NCBI GenBank assembly: GCA_026388615.1
Contig: JAPLJL010000094.1
Span: 1 to 13,627, forward strand
Direction: 5' to 3'
DNA: 13,627 nucleotides
Source: Pseudomonadota bacterium
Lineage (GTDB): Bacteria; Desulfobacterota; JAPLJL01
A program made the translations under genes and the position numbers. The notes under the pieces are model-generated. The model worked only from the letters and a program-made list of their open reading frames with translations, was not told the DNA's origin and did not search any database. Below, in pieces: positions 7,236 through 13,627 of the stretch; position 1 is the stretch's first letter; each line of letters opens with the position of its first letter.

Positions 7236-7263
7236 GGCCCCGGCCTGGAACCGGTCCGGGGCC
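7236..7263 (+). other. GC-rich hairpin between the tail-anchored protein and the flavoenzyme
   Basis: GGCCCCGG (7236-7243) and CCGGGGCC (7256-7263) form an 8-base GC stem with a 12-base loop. No T-run follows, so it is not a standard terminator. It may act as an mRNA stabiliser or processing point between the two genes. Confidence 0.4.
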
Positions 7264-7286
7264 CCGTTTAACCTGGAGGTTACGCC

Positions 7287-9305
7287 ATGAACAACTTCCC
7301 TCATCTTTTCTCCCCGATCCGGGTGGGAAAAAAGGAAATCCGGAACCGGATTTCCATCCCGGCCATGCATCTGGATTACTGCCAGGACGGATTCATCAGC
7401 GACCGGATGGTCGAGTTTTACCGCGCCCGGGCCGCCGGCGGGGCGGGGCTCATCATCGTGGGCGGATGTTTTTTCGACCCGCTGGGCGGAAACCCCTTGA
7501 TGATCGGCCTTGATAACGACAAATACATCCCCGGACTTAAAAAGCTGACCGCGGCCGTCCGCCAGGAAGGCGCCGCCATCGCGGCCCAGCTCTATCACTC
7601 CGGCCGTTACAATTTCGCCATGGCCACGGGAGGACTGCAGCCGATCGCTCCCTCTCCCATCCCGGCACCCATTTTTGGAATGGAGACCCCGCGGGAGATG
7701 ACCAAAAACGATATTGAGGAAGTGAAAAAAGCTTTCGCCCAGGGCGCCGTCCGGGCCCGGGAGGCCGGATTTGACGGGGCGGAAATCAGCGCTTCCACCG
7801 GTTACCTGATCAACCAGTTCCTCTCCCCGGTCACCAACCAGCGATCCGATGAATACGGGGGCAGTTTTGAAAACCGGACCCGCTTCCCGCGGGAAGTAGT
7901 GGAAGCCGTCCGGAAAGCGGTGGGCACTGATTTCATTATCCTGATGCGGGTGGCCGGCTGCGACTTTGTCCCCGGCTGTCTTCACAATCCCGAGGTAGCC
8001 AAGGTCTGCCAGATTTACGAGAAAGCCGGAGCGGACGCACTCAATGTGACCGGGGGCTGGCACGAATCGAGGGTCCCCCAGATTACCATGAATGTCCCCC
8101 GCGGGGCCTACGTTTACCTCGCCCGGGGCATCAAGGACGCTGTGAATATCCCGGTGATCGCCACCAACCGGATTGTGGAGCCGGAGATGGCGGAGGAAAT
8201 ATTGCAGAAAGGCGCCGCCGACCTCATCAACATGGGCCGGGCCCTGATCGCCGACCCGGAACTGCCGAACAAGGCCCGGGCAGGCCAGGCCCGGAAGATC
8301 CGGCCCTGCATCGGCTGCAACCAGGGATGTTTCGATTCGGTCTTCAATGCCGCTCCCGTCATCTGCCTTTCCAATCCCCGGGGCGGACGGGAGATTGATT
8401 TTCCGAAAACCGCGCCCAAAGCCGCCCGAGCGAAAAAATGCCTGGTGGTCGGCGGGGGGCCGGCGGGGATGGAAGCCGCCTGCACCCTGGCCGAGCGCGG
8501 GCATCAGGTTTTTCTCTGGGAATCCGGTAGCAGGCTCGGAGGGTCCCTGGCCCTCTGCGCCGCCCCGCCGGGGCGCGGCGAATTCGGCCGCTTTCTCCCC
8601 TATTACGAGGAACGGCTGAAAGACGCCGGCGTCAAGGTGGAACTCAACCGCGCCGCCAGCCTCGCCGCGGTCCAGGCCCTTTCCCCGGAAGCGGTGGTCA
8701 TCGCCTCCGGGGGAAACCCCATTGTCCCGCGCATCCCCGGAATCGATATAAAACACGTCTACCTGGCCCACCAGATCCTGAAAAAGGAAGTCTGGCCGAA
8801 AGGACGGGTGGTGATTATCGGGGGCGGGGCCACCGGCTGTGAAACCGCCCACTGGCTCGCAGACGCGGACACCATCAGCGGAGAGCTCCTGAAATTCCTG
8901 TTCGTCAACCGGGCCGAATCCGACGAAACCCTCTTTGAGCTTTCCACCCGCGCCCGCCGGCCGATCACCATAATCGAGATGCTTCCCAAAATGGGCCAGG
9001 ATATCGGTCGCTCCACCCGCTGGACCATCCTGGACGATCTCCGGCGCGCCGGGATCAAACTGGCCACCGAAACCAAGGTTCTGGAAATCACCGATTCCGA
9101 GGTGGTCGCGGAGAACAACGGGCAGAAGGTCAAGTTTCCGGCCGATTCGGTCATCATCGCCGTGGGACTCCGCCCCAATGACGCGCTTTACAAGGAACTT
9201 GAGTCCGCCGGCAAATTCGAGCTCTATAAGGCCGGGGATGCCAATCGTCCCCGCAAGGTGATGGACGCGATTTCCGAGGGTTACGAAGTCGGGATAAAAA
9301 TCTGA
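7287..9305 (+). CDS. 2,4-dienoyl-CoA reductase / 2-enoate reductase-type Fe-S flavoprotein
   Basis: A 672-residue, three-part oxidoreductase of the FadH, enoate reductase and BaiH group, expected to pass electrons from NAD(P)H through FAD, a 4Fe-4S cluster and FMN to a carbon-carbon double bond. Residues 1 to about 335 are the Old Yellow Enzyme barrel: QLYHSGR at 101-107, DGAEI then GYLINQFLSP with Tyr173, NQRSDEYGGSFENR at 184-197, and His259 at about the place of the FadH catalytic His. Cys341, 344, 348 and 360 have the exact C-x2-C-x3-C-x11-C spacing of FadH. Residues 384-672 are the FAD/NAD(P)H part, with GGGPAG at 389-394 and GGGATG at 512-517. Length matches the family. A GGAGGT ribosome-binding site precedes the ATG. 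It lies 79 bases after the tail-anchored protein gene, on the same strand. The substrate cannot be read from sequence. Confidence 0.88.
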   Translation: MNNFPHLFSPIRVGKKEIRNRISIPAMHLDYCQDGFISDRMVEFYRARAAGGAGLIIVGGCFFDPLGGNPLMIGLDNDKYIPGLKKLTAAVRQEGAAIAAQLYHSGRYNFAMATGGLQPIAPSPIPAPIFGMETPREMTKNDIEEVKKAFAQGAVRAREAGFDGAEISASTGYLINQFLSPVTNQRSDEYGGSFENRTRFPREVVEAVRKAVGTDFIILMRVAGCDFVPGCLHNPEVAKVCQIYEKAGADALNVTGGWHESRVPQITMNVPRGAYVYLARGIKDAVNIPVIATNRIVEPEMAEEILQKGAADLINMGRALIADPELPNKARAGQARKIRPCIGCNQGCFDSVFNAAPVICLSNPRGGREIDFPKTAPKAARAKKCLVVGGGPAGMEAACTLAERGHQVFLWESGSRLGGSLALCAAPPGRGEFGRFLPYYEERLKDAGVKVELNRAASLAAVQALSPEAVVIASGGNPIVPRIPGIDIKHVYLAHQILKKEVWPKGRVVIIGGGATGCETAHWLADADTISGELLKFLFVNRAESDETLFELSTRARRPITIIEMLPKMGQDIGRSTRWTILDDLRRAGIKLATETKVLEITDSEVVAENNGQKVKFPADSVIIAVGLRPNDALYKELESAGKFELYKAGDANRPRKVMDAISEGYEVGIKI

Positions 9306-9310
9306 GCTTT

Positions 9311-9453
9311 GGACACGGATTACACGGATCCCCGGAAAACATCCAAGCCCCGTCCGTCATCCCTGCGAAAGCAGGGATCCAGAGAATTCCGGGGAAAACT
9401 CGATTCCCGCTTTCGCGGGAATGACATAAGATAATCGGTGAAAATCCGTGTCT
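9311..9453. repeat. Nested palindromic repeat cassette
   Basis: Three layers of inverted repeats fill the flavoenzyme-argH spacer. The outer layer is GGACACGGATTACACGGAT (9311-9329) against ATCGGTGAAAATCCGTGTC (9434-9452). The middle layer is TCCCCGGAA (9329-9337) against TTCCGGGGA (9387-9395). The inner layer is the arms at 9355-9380 and 9402-9425, of the GTCATTCCCGCGAAAGCGGGAATC type. Each inner arm is itself a hairpin: CCCTGC-GAAA-GCAGGG and TTCCCGC-TTTC-GCGGGAA. Both the outer and inner phrases resemble known widespread intergenic repeats, so one element probably inserted in another. No coding potential. Confidence 0.75.
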
Positions 9454-9483
9454 AAAAAAAGTAAATTAGTATAAAATCAATTT

Positions 9484-11037
9484 ATGAAACCGAAATCTTC
9501 CTTCGATCGGAAAAACCCAAAGAAAGCCGGCACCCGATTCAACCGGGACCTTTACCGGGGCCGCTTAGCCACCGGTCCAGATCCGGAAATCACCCGCTTT
9601 ATCTCCAGCCTGAAAGAAGACCTCCGGATCGCGGAAGCCGACCTGGCGGTAAATCAGGTCCACTCCCTCCTGCTGCAGAAGGCCGGGATCCTCTCCGCCC
9701 GGGAACGAAGACAAATCCTGATCGGCCTGGGCCGGGCCCGGAGAGAAATCGAACGGATGAAAGAATCCTGGCCTCCGCCCGAAATCGCCAAAAGCTTCGT
9801 CGATATCCACCCCCTGATTGAAAGTTATGTGATTAAAAGCTCCGGCCTGAAGGTCGGGGGCAAGCTTCATCTCGCCAAAAGCCGGAACGATCAGGTGGCA
9901 ACCGATATTCGGATGGTCACCCGTTCCGAGGTTCTGGAAATTGCCCGGGAACTTCTGTCCCTGCTCTCGCATCTGCTGGCGCTGGCGGAAAAAGAAAAAG
10001 AAACCGTCTTCCCGGCCTTCACCCACACCCAGCCGGCCCAGATTACCAGCTACGGGCATTACCTGCTCGCCCACTTCGGCGCTCTTTGCCGGGATCTGGA
10101 AAGATTTTCCGATGTTTATCCCCGCCTGAATCTCCTCCCCCTCGGAGCCGGAGCGACCGCCGGCAGCCGCATCCGCCTGGATCGGAACCTGGCTGCCCGT
10201 TGCCTGGGCTTTGACGGGATCATCGATAATTCCACCGATGCCGTTTCCAGCCGCGATCTTTTCCTGGAAATCGGCGCGGGGCTGCTCTCCCTGACGGTCA
10301 GCCTTTCCCGAATGGCCGCCGATTTTATCCTCTGGAGCGCCCCCCCGTCGCGGATGGTCGAATTGCCGGACGAATACGCCGATACCTCCAGCGCCATGCC
10401 GCAGAAGAAAAACCCCGACCCCCTGGAAATGGTGCGGGGCAAATCCCAGTTGATCCTCGGGCTTTTCACTCACCTGGCCGCAACCCCGGCCGGGCTTCCG
10501 ACCGGGTATCACAAGGATTTCCAGGATCTCAAGGTTTCTCTCTTCCAAATTCTGGAAGAATCCCGGTCCTCGCTCCGGGTGATGAATCTGATCGTCCCGG
10601 GACTGATTCTTCACCGGGAAAGGATGGCGGAGCTGTCCTCCCAGAGTGGCGTGGCGGCCCTGGATCTGGCCGAAACCCTGGCCCAGAAAGCCGGCCTTCC
10701 CTTCCGGGAAGCCCATCGGCTGGTCGGCAGTCTGGTCCGGGAAACCCAAAAACGCGGGCTGGAACTCAGCCAAGCCAACCCCGATTGGATCCCCGGTCTG
10801 GCCGCCCTTTTCGCCCGGTCCGGGATAAAAAATCTTGCTGAATTTCTTGTTCCCCTGCAATTACTGCGCAACCGGAAAAGCCTGGGCGGGCCCTCCCCCG
10901 CCGAAGTCACCCGCATGGTCCGGCAGGGGAAACTCCGGGTTCATAAGCTCCGAAAAGAATGGGAAACCCGGCAGAGAAAGGTTCAACGAAGCCGGCGGCT
11001 TCTCGACTCTCAAATCCGAAATATTGCTTCTCGCTAA
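9484..11037 (+). CDS. argH: Argininosuccinate lyase
   Basis: A 517-residue member of the fumarase/aspartase superfamily, closest in layout to ArgH, which splits argininosuccinate into arginine and fumarate. Landmarks are GGKLHLAKSRNDQVATD at 125-141, FTHTQPAQ at 179-186 with the catalytic His181, and the mobile loop SSAMPQKKNPDPLE at 302-315 with the Ser302-Ser303 pair. The usual LHTGRSRND reads LHLAKSRND here, and the N-terminal LWGGRF reads LYRGRL, as in longer, archaeal-like ArgH forms. The protein is about 50 residues longer than E. coli ArgH. It stands alone, without argG or other arginine genes in view. The ATG at 9484 has no clear ribosome-binding site; an AT-rich TATAAAAT lies 9 bases upstream. 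The superfamily is certain; the exact substrate slightly less so because of the altered loop. Confidence 0.82.
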   Translation: MKPKSSFDRKNPKKAGTRFNRDLYRGRLATGPDPEITRFISSLKEDLRIAEADLAVNQVHSLLLQKAGILSARERRQILIGLGRARREIERMKESWPPPEIAKSFVDIHPLIESYVIKSSGLKVGGKLHLAKSRNDQVATDIRMVTRSEVLEIARELLSLLSHLLALAEKEKETVFPAFTHTQPAQITSYGHYLLAHFGALCRDLERFSDVYPRLNLLPLGAGATAGSRIRLDRNLAARCLGFDGIIDNSTDAVSSRDLFLEIGAGLLSLTVSLSRMAADFILWSAPPSRMVELPDEYADTSSAMPQKKNPDPLEMVRGKSQLILGLFTHLAATPAGLPTGYHKDFQDLKVSLFQILEESRSSLRVMNLIVPGLILHRERMAELSSQSGVAALDLAETLAQKAGLPFREAHRLVGSLVRETQKRGLELSQANPDWIPGLAALFARSGIKNLAEFLVPLQLLRNRKSLGGPSPAEVTRMVRQGKLRVHKLRKEWETRQRKVQRSRRLLDSQIRNIASR

Positions 11038-11119
11038 GCAATTTAACCGCTTAAACCCATATTTAATCCGATTACCGGAAAAACCTTTCCCTTGATTTTT
11101 TCTTCAGGTAGAATTGCTC

Positions 11120-11139
11120 TGCTCAAGATTGGTTGAGCA
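11120..11139. promoter_or_regulatory. Candidate operator upstream of fabH
   Basis: TGCTCAA (11120-11126) and TTGAGCA (11133-11139) are exact reverse complements with a 6-base spacer, giving a compact 20-base palindrome 24 bases before the fabH ATG. It lies just after a TAGAAT box (11109-11114) and is followed by TATATAAC. It does not match the FapR, FabT or FadR sites I remember. It could bind a dimeric regulator or fold as a short hairpin in the leader RNA. Confidence 0.4.
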
Positions 11140-11163
11140 TATATAACTGCGAGGGGGGCCCTC

Positions 11164-12156
11164 ATGCGTTCGCATATTCTCGGAGCCGGTTTTTACGTTC
11201 CACCCCGGGTTGTGACCAACTTCGACCTGGAAAAGATGTTCGAGACCTCGGATGAATGGATCCAGCAGCGCACCGGAATCGTCGAGCGGAGGTATGTCGA
11301 CGAAGGTATGGGTACCGCCGACCTCGGATATCAGGCTTCGCTGAAGGCGATCAAATCGGCTGGGCTGGAACCCAAGGATATCGATTTCATCATCTTTGCC
11401 ACCCTGAGCCCGGATTTTACTTTCCCCGGATCCGGGGTCCTGCTTCAGGAAAAATTGGGTATTGATACCGTCGGAGCACTTGATATCCGAAACCAGTGCT
11501 CCGGTTTCCTCTACGGCCTCTCCATCGCCGATCAGTTCGTCCGCACCGGAACTTACAAACGGATCCTGCTCGTGGGCGCGGAAGTCCATTCCACCGGCCT
11601 GGAATTCGCTACCTCCGGCCGGGATGTAACCTGTATTTTCGGAGACGGCGGCGGGGCCGTGGTGGTGGGTCCCTCGCCCGAGCCGGAACGGGGAGTCCTT
11701 TCCGTTTACCTCCATTCAGAAGGGAAATACTACCGGGATCTCTGGGTGGAAGGACCGGGAAGCATTTATCATCCCCGGATCGACCACAAAATGCTGGACG
11801 AAGGCCGGCATTACCCCCGGATGAAAGGGCGCATGGTTTTTACCCACGCGGTCAAGCGGATGCCCGAAGTGCTGATGGAAGCCCTGGAAAAAGAGAACCT
11901 GAAAGTTGAAGACATCGATCTTTTAATTTGCCACCAGGCCAACTTGAGAATTAACCAGTTCGTGGCCGATGCCCTGGGCATTCCGGAGGAAAAGGTTTAC
12001 AACAACATCCAGCGCTACGGTAACACCACCGCCGCCACCCTTCCCATCTGCCTGACCGAATGCCTGGAACAGGGACGTTTAAAGAAAGGAGACCTGCTGG
12101 CCTTTGTTACCTTCGGGGCTGGGTTCACTTGGGCCTCGGCGCTGATGAGATGGTAG
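11164..12156 (+). CDS. fabH: Beta-ketoacyl-ACP synthase III
   Basis: A 330-residue cytoplasmic condensing enzyme that joins an acyl-CoA primer, usually acetyl-CoA, to malonyl-ACP to start fatty acid synthesis. The FabH signature TSDEWIQQRTGI is at 28-39. The catalytic triad is complete: Cys112 in NQCSGFLYGL, His257 in CHQANLRI and Asn287 in RYGNTTAAT. The glycine-rich FGDGGGAVVVG at 159-169 and the C-terminal FVTFGAGFTWASALMRW are as expected. Length is typical, slightly above E. coli FabH because of extra residues around 186-220 (GKYYRDLWVEGPGSIYHP). The ATG at 11164 follows GCGAGGGGGG. A palindrome in the leader may control it. It is followed by a repeat region, so coupling to rimI is uncertain. 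FabH-like priming enzymes for other pathways are the alternative. Confidence 0.92.
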   Translation: MRSHILGAGFYVPPRVVTNFDLEKMFETSDEWIQQRTGIVERRYVDEGMGTADLGYQASLKAIKSAGLEPKDIDFIIFATLSPDFTFPGSGVLLQEKLGIDTVGALDIRNQCSGFLYGLSIADQFVRTGTYKRILLVGAEVHSTGLEFATSGRDVTCIFGDGGGAVVVGPSPEPERGVLSVYLHSEGKYYRDLWVEGPGSIYHPRIDHKMLDEGRHYPRMKGRMVFTHAVKRMPEVLMEALEKENLKVEDIDLLICHQANLRINQFVADALGIPEEKVYNNIQRYGNTTAATLPICLTECLEQGRLKKGDLLAFVTFGAGFTWASALMRW

Positions 12157-12168
12157 TCAACGTGAGAA

Positions 12169-12366
12169 AATTTCTAATTCCTAATGAATAATTTCTAATG
12201 TCTAATCAAAAAGAAAATGACCAATGCACTTTAAATACAATATCGGGAATTCGATTTATGATATTTTGTTTATTGATTAAAAATTCTTCATTAAATATTA
12301 GTCATTTTATATTTGGGTATTGATTAGAAATTAGACATTGCCTAAAAATTCGTCATTAGAAATTGG
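12169..12366. repeat. AT-rich inverted repeat pair between fabH and rimI
   Basis: The left block (about 12169-12208) repeats the phrase AATTTCTAAT and ends TGTCTAATCAA. The right block (about 12320-12366) reads TTGATTAGAAATTAGACA and ends CATTAGAAATTGGG. They are imperfect reverse complements of about 40-47 bases around roughly 110 bases of AT-rich sequence. This differs sharply in composition from the genes on both sides and resembles the (C)TAATTTCTAAT low-complexity repeats of some uncultured bacteria. The right block runs into the 5' end of rimI. Confidence 0.6.
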
Positions 12367-12832
12367 GAATTTTAAAATCTCCCCCATGACCTCCTCTGAT
12401 CTCGATGGGATCATGGAGATTGAAAAGTTGTCTTTTCTTTCCCCCTGGGAGAAAACCCTTTTCGTCCAGGAGTTGAAAAACCCCCGGATCACCCTTCGGG
12501 TCGTCCGGGAAAAGGCCCGGGTCATCGGATACCTTGCTCTCTATCAGGTCCTCGATGAAGTCCACCTTATGAGTCTTGCCGTCCACCCCGATTTTCGCCG
12601 GAAAGGAACCGCGACCGGGCTTCTTTTGGAAACCCTTTTGGACTGCCGCGGCCGAGGCGGGAAAATTCTGTATTTGGAAGTCCGGGAGAATAACCATGGG
12701 GCCATCGCTTTTTACCGCGGTTTGAACCTGGTTCAGACCGGGGTTCGACCGCGCTACTACCAGGACACCGGGGAAAACGCCCTCCTTCTCCAGGGTGAAA
12801 TAGAAAATATTATAGAGATCGCTAACGCTTGA
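12338..12832 (+). CDS. rimI: Ribosomal protein S18 alanine N-acetyltransferase
   Basis: A GNAT-fold acetyltransferase. RimI acetylates the N-terminal alanine of ribosomal protein S18 using acetyl-CoA; some relatives act on other proteins. Visible landmarks are SPMTSSDLDGIMEIEKLSF at 15-33, LAVHPDFRRKGTATGLL at 80-96 with the acetyl-CoA-binding RRKGTA, LEVRENNHGAIAFYRGL at 113-129 with Glu114, and RPRYYQDTGENALLL, the RimI version of RxxYY...DAL, near 137-151. The start is uncertain. TTG 12338 gives 164 residues and keeps the first beta-strand (NFKISPM); ATG 12386 gives 148 residues but loses that strand. No ribosome-binding site is clear for either. Codons 1 to about 13 lie inside the AT-rich repeat, so the gene's original 5' end may have been replaced. 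It may be co-transcribed with pyrK. Confidence 0.85.
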   Translation: MPKNSSLEIGNFKISPMTSSDLDGIMEIEKLSFLSPWEKTLFVQELKNPRITLRVVREKARVIGYLALYQVLDEVHLMSLAVHPDFRRKGTATGLLLETLLDCRGRGGKILYLEVRENNHGAIAFYRGLNLVQTGVRPRYYQDTGENALLLQGEIENIIEIANA

Positions 12833-12896
12833 GGACGAATTTCCAATTCCTGCTCAATTTCAAAATGCCCAACGATGATGTATAAGTAAACTTGAG

Positions 12897-13627
12897 ATGC
12901 AACTTTCCAACTGCCCAGTCAACAGAAACCAGGTAATCGCCCCCGGTTATTTCCTCATGGAAATCCAAAGTTCGGAAATCGCGGGGGAGGCCCGGCCCGG
13001 GCAGTTTATCATGATCAAAACCCGGGATGGACTGTCGCCGCTCCTCCGCCGCCCTTTGAGCGTGCATCGCATCTCATCCACCTCCATCGAGTTGCTTTAC
13101 CAGGTAATCGGAAAAGGGACCCAATCCCTGAGCCGAACCCGGCCCGGGGAGTTCCTGGACCTGCTCGGCCCCCTGGGGAAGCCATTTCCCCTCCCCACCT
13201 CGCCTTCCAGGGCAATCCTTCTGGTCGCGGGTGGAATCGGGATCGCACCGCTGCTCGCGCTGGCGGAACAAATAACAAAAAGTTCAAAGCATGCCCTGAG
13301 CGAAGTCGAAGGGTTCAAAGTTTCCCTCGACCCCGAACGGGTTCTCGGGACGAGAACCCCTGAGGGGCAAAGTTCAAAGTTAACCTCCAAAATCAAGCAA
13401 ACAAACCAAAACAAAATTATTCTTTTATATGGGGCAAAAACCAAAACTCACCTAGTGAGAATCAAGGATTTCCAGAAACTGGGGATAGAAGTCAGAACCG
13501 TTACCGACGACGGGAGCAGTGGTCGGAAAGGATTGGTGACCGATCTCCTGCGGAAATTCCTGGTTTCCCCGTCCGGGCAAATCTCGGCTGTCTACGCCTG
13601 CGGACCCCGGCCCATGCTCAAGTCAGT
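12897..13627 (+). CDS. pyrK: Dihydroorotate dehydrogenase electron-transfer subunit, partial, with repeat-derived insertion
   Basis: The frame opens at ATG 12897 and is still open at the window end (243 codons seen). PyrK carries FAD and a 2Fe-2S cluster and links the PyrD-type dihydroorotate dehydrogenase to NAD in pyrimidine synthesis. Landmarks are NQVIAPGYFLMEI at 11-23, ARPGQFIMIK at 32-41, the FAD-binding RRPLSVHR at 51-58, the nucleotide-binding AGGIGIAPLLALAE at 111-124, TDDGSSGRKGLVTDLL at 203-218, and YACGPRPML at 233-241. The cluster-binding cysteines should lie beyond the window. Residues about 127-173 are an insertion of some 40 residues where PyrK normally has a short turn before the strand KIILLYGAKT. 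That DNA contains the palindromic repeat at 13294-13366, yet the frame is kept. The ribosome-binding site is weak. A related ferredoxin-NADP reductase-like subunit is the alternative. Confidence 0.85.
   Translation, partial: MQLSNCPVNRNQVIAPGYFLMEIQSSEIAGEARPGQFIMIKTRDGLSPLLRRPLSVHRISSTSIELLYQVIGKGTQSLSRTRPGEFLDLLGPLGKPFPLPTSPSRAILLVAGGIGIAPLLALAEQITKSSKHALSEVEGFKVSLDPERVLGTRTPEGQSSKLTSKIKQTNQNKIILLYGAKTKTHLVRIKDFQKLGIEVRTVTDDGSSGRKGLVTDLLRKFLVSPSGQISAVYACGPRPMLKS
13275..13415. repeat. Palindromic repeat inserted in frame in pyrK
   Basis: The segment holds CCCTGAGCGAAGTCGAAGGG (13294-13313), a version of the widespread CCTTCGAC...CTCAGGG intergenic repeat. It also holds a perfect 9-base hairpin GGGTTCTCG-GGA-CGAGAACCC (13339-13359) and three copies of GTTCAAAG (within 13281-13290, 13312-13320 and 13371-13380). 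It is AT-rich at its right end and unlike the flanking codons. It reads ALSEVEG...PERVLGTRTPEG in the pyrK frame without a stop. Confidence 0.75.

Noticed and set aside
7236..7263. Intrinsic terminator before the flavoenzyme gene
   Set aside because: The stem is strong but is followed by CCCGTTTAACC rather than a T-run, so it was listed only as a hairpin.
7149..8852. 567-codon antisense frame opposite the flavoenzyme
   Set aside because: The sense strand encodes a complete, motif-rich flavoprotein; the antisense product is rich in G, P, H and D with no domain, typical of GC-rich shadows.
9355..9425. Possible CRISPR-like repeat pair
   Set aside because: There are only two arms in opposite orientation with internal hairpins; no regular spacing or spacers exist.
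9565..10860. 431-codon antisense frame opposite argH
   Set aside because: The sense strand carries all ArgH motifs; the antisense frame is a composition effect.
11038..11060. Weak TAAGC/GCTTA hairpin after argH as terminator
   Set aside because: The stem is only five bases and there is no T-tract.
12833..12896. Small gene between rimI and pyrK
   Set aside because: Only 64 bases, with stops in the pyrK frame and repeat-like AATTTCCAATTCC text; no coding signal.

Overview
The window looks like a chromosomal stretch of an anaerobic, fairly GC-rich bacterium. A FadH/enoate-reductase-type flavoenzyme, a family I CoA-transferase, a DUF362 protein and a possible sigma-54 promoter would suit a Desulfobacterota-like or related uncultured lineage, but the sequence does not fix the phylum. 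No mobile-element genes, tRNAs, rRNAs or CRISPR arrays were seen. Spacers are full of short inverted-repeat elements of several unrelated families.

Left part (1-3803), all on the minus strand. An AT-richer, N-terminally truncated GH2 beta-galactosidase fragment (1-565) runs off the window. Next is a lipoprotein with a CxxCH haem-c motif resembling cytochrome P460 (653-1222), with a good -35/-10 promoter overlapped by a palindrome. A fused alpha/beta CoA-transferase (1434-2964) has lost an internal block and the reading frame. coaE (dephospho-CoA kinase) ends this part and has a consensus-like promoter that would make a leaderless message.

Centre (3933-9305), plus strand. A divergent spacer carrying a sigma-54-like element leads into a tight pair: a DUF362 protein with an extra cysteine-bearing C-terminal domain, and a 588-residue protein of unknown family with a C-terminal membrane anchor. 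A 2,4-dienoyl-CoA/enoate reductase-type Fe-S flavoprotein follows. These three may form a membrane-associated redox unit; this is the least explained part of the window.

Right part (9306-13627), plus strand. A nested repeat cassette separates the flavoenzyme from an argininosuccinate lyase with an atypical substrate loop. Then come fabH (with a palindrome in its leader), an AT-rich repeat pair whose right arm appears to supply the start of rimI, and a partial pyrK whose frame reads through an inserted palindromic repeat. The clearest evolutionary signals are the repeat-derived insertion in pyrK and the deleted CoA-transferase.
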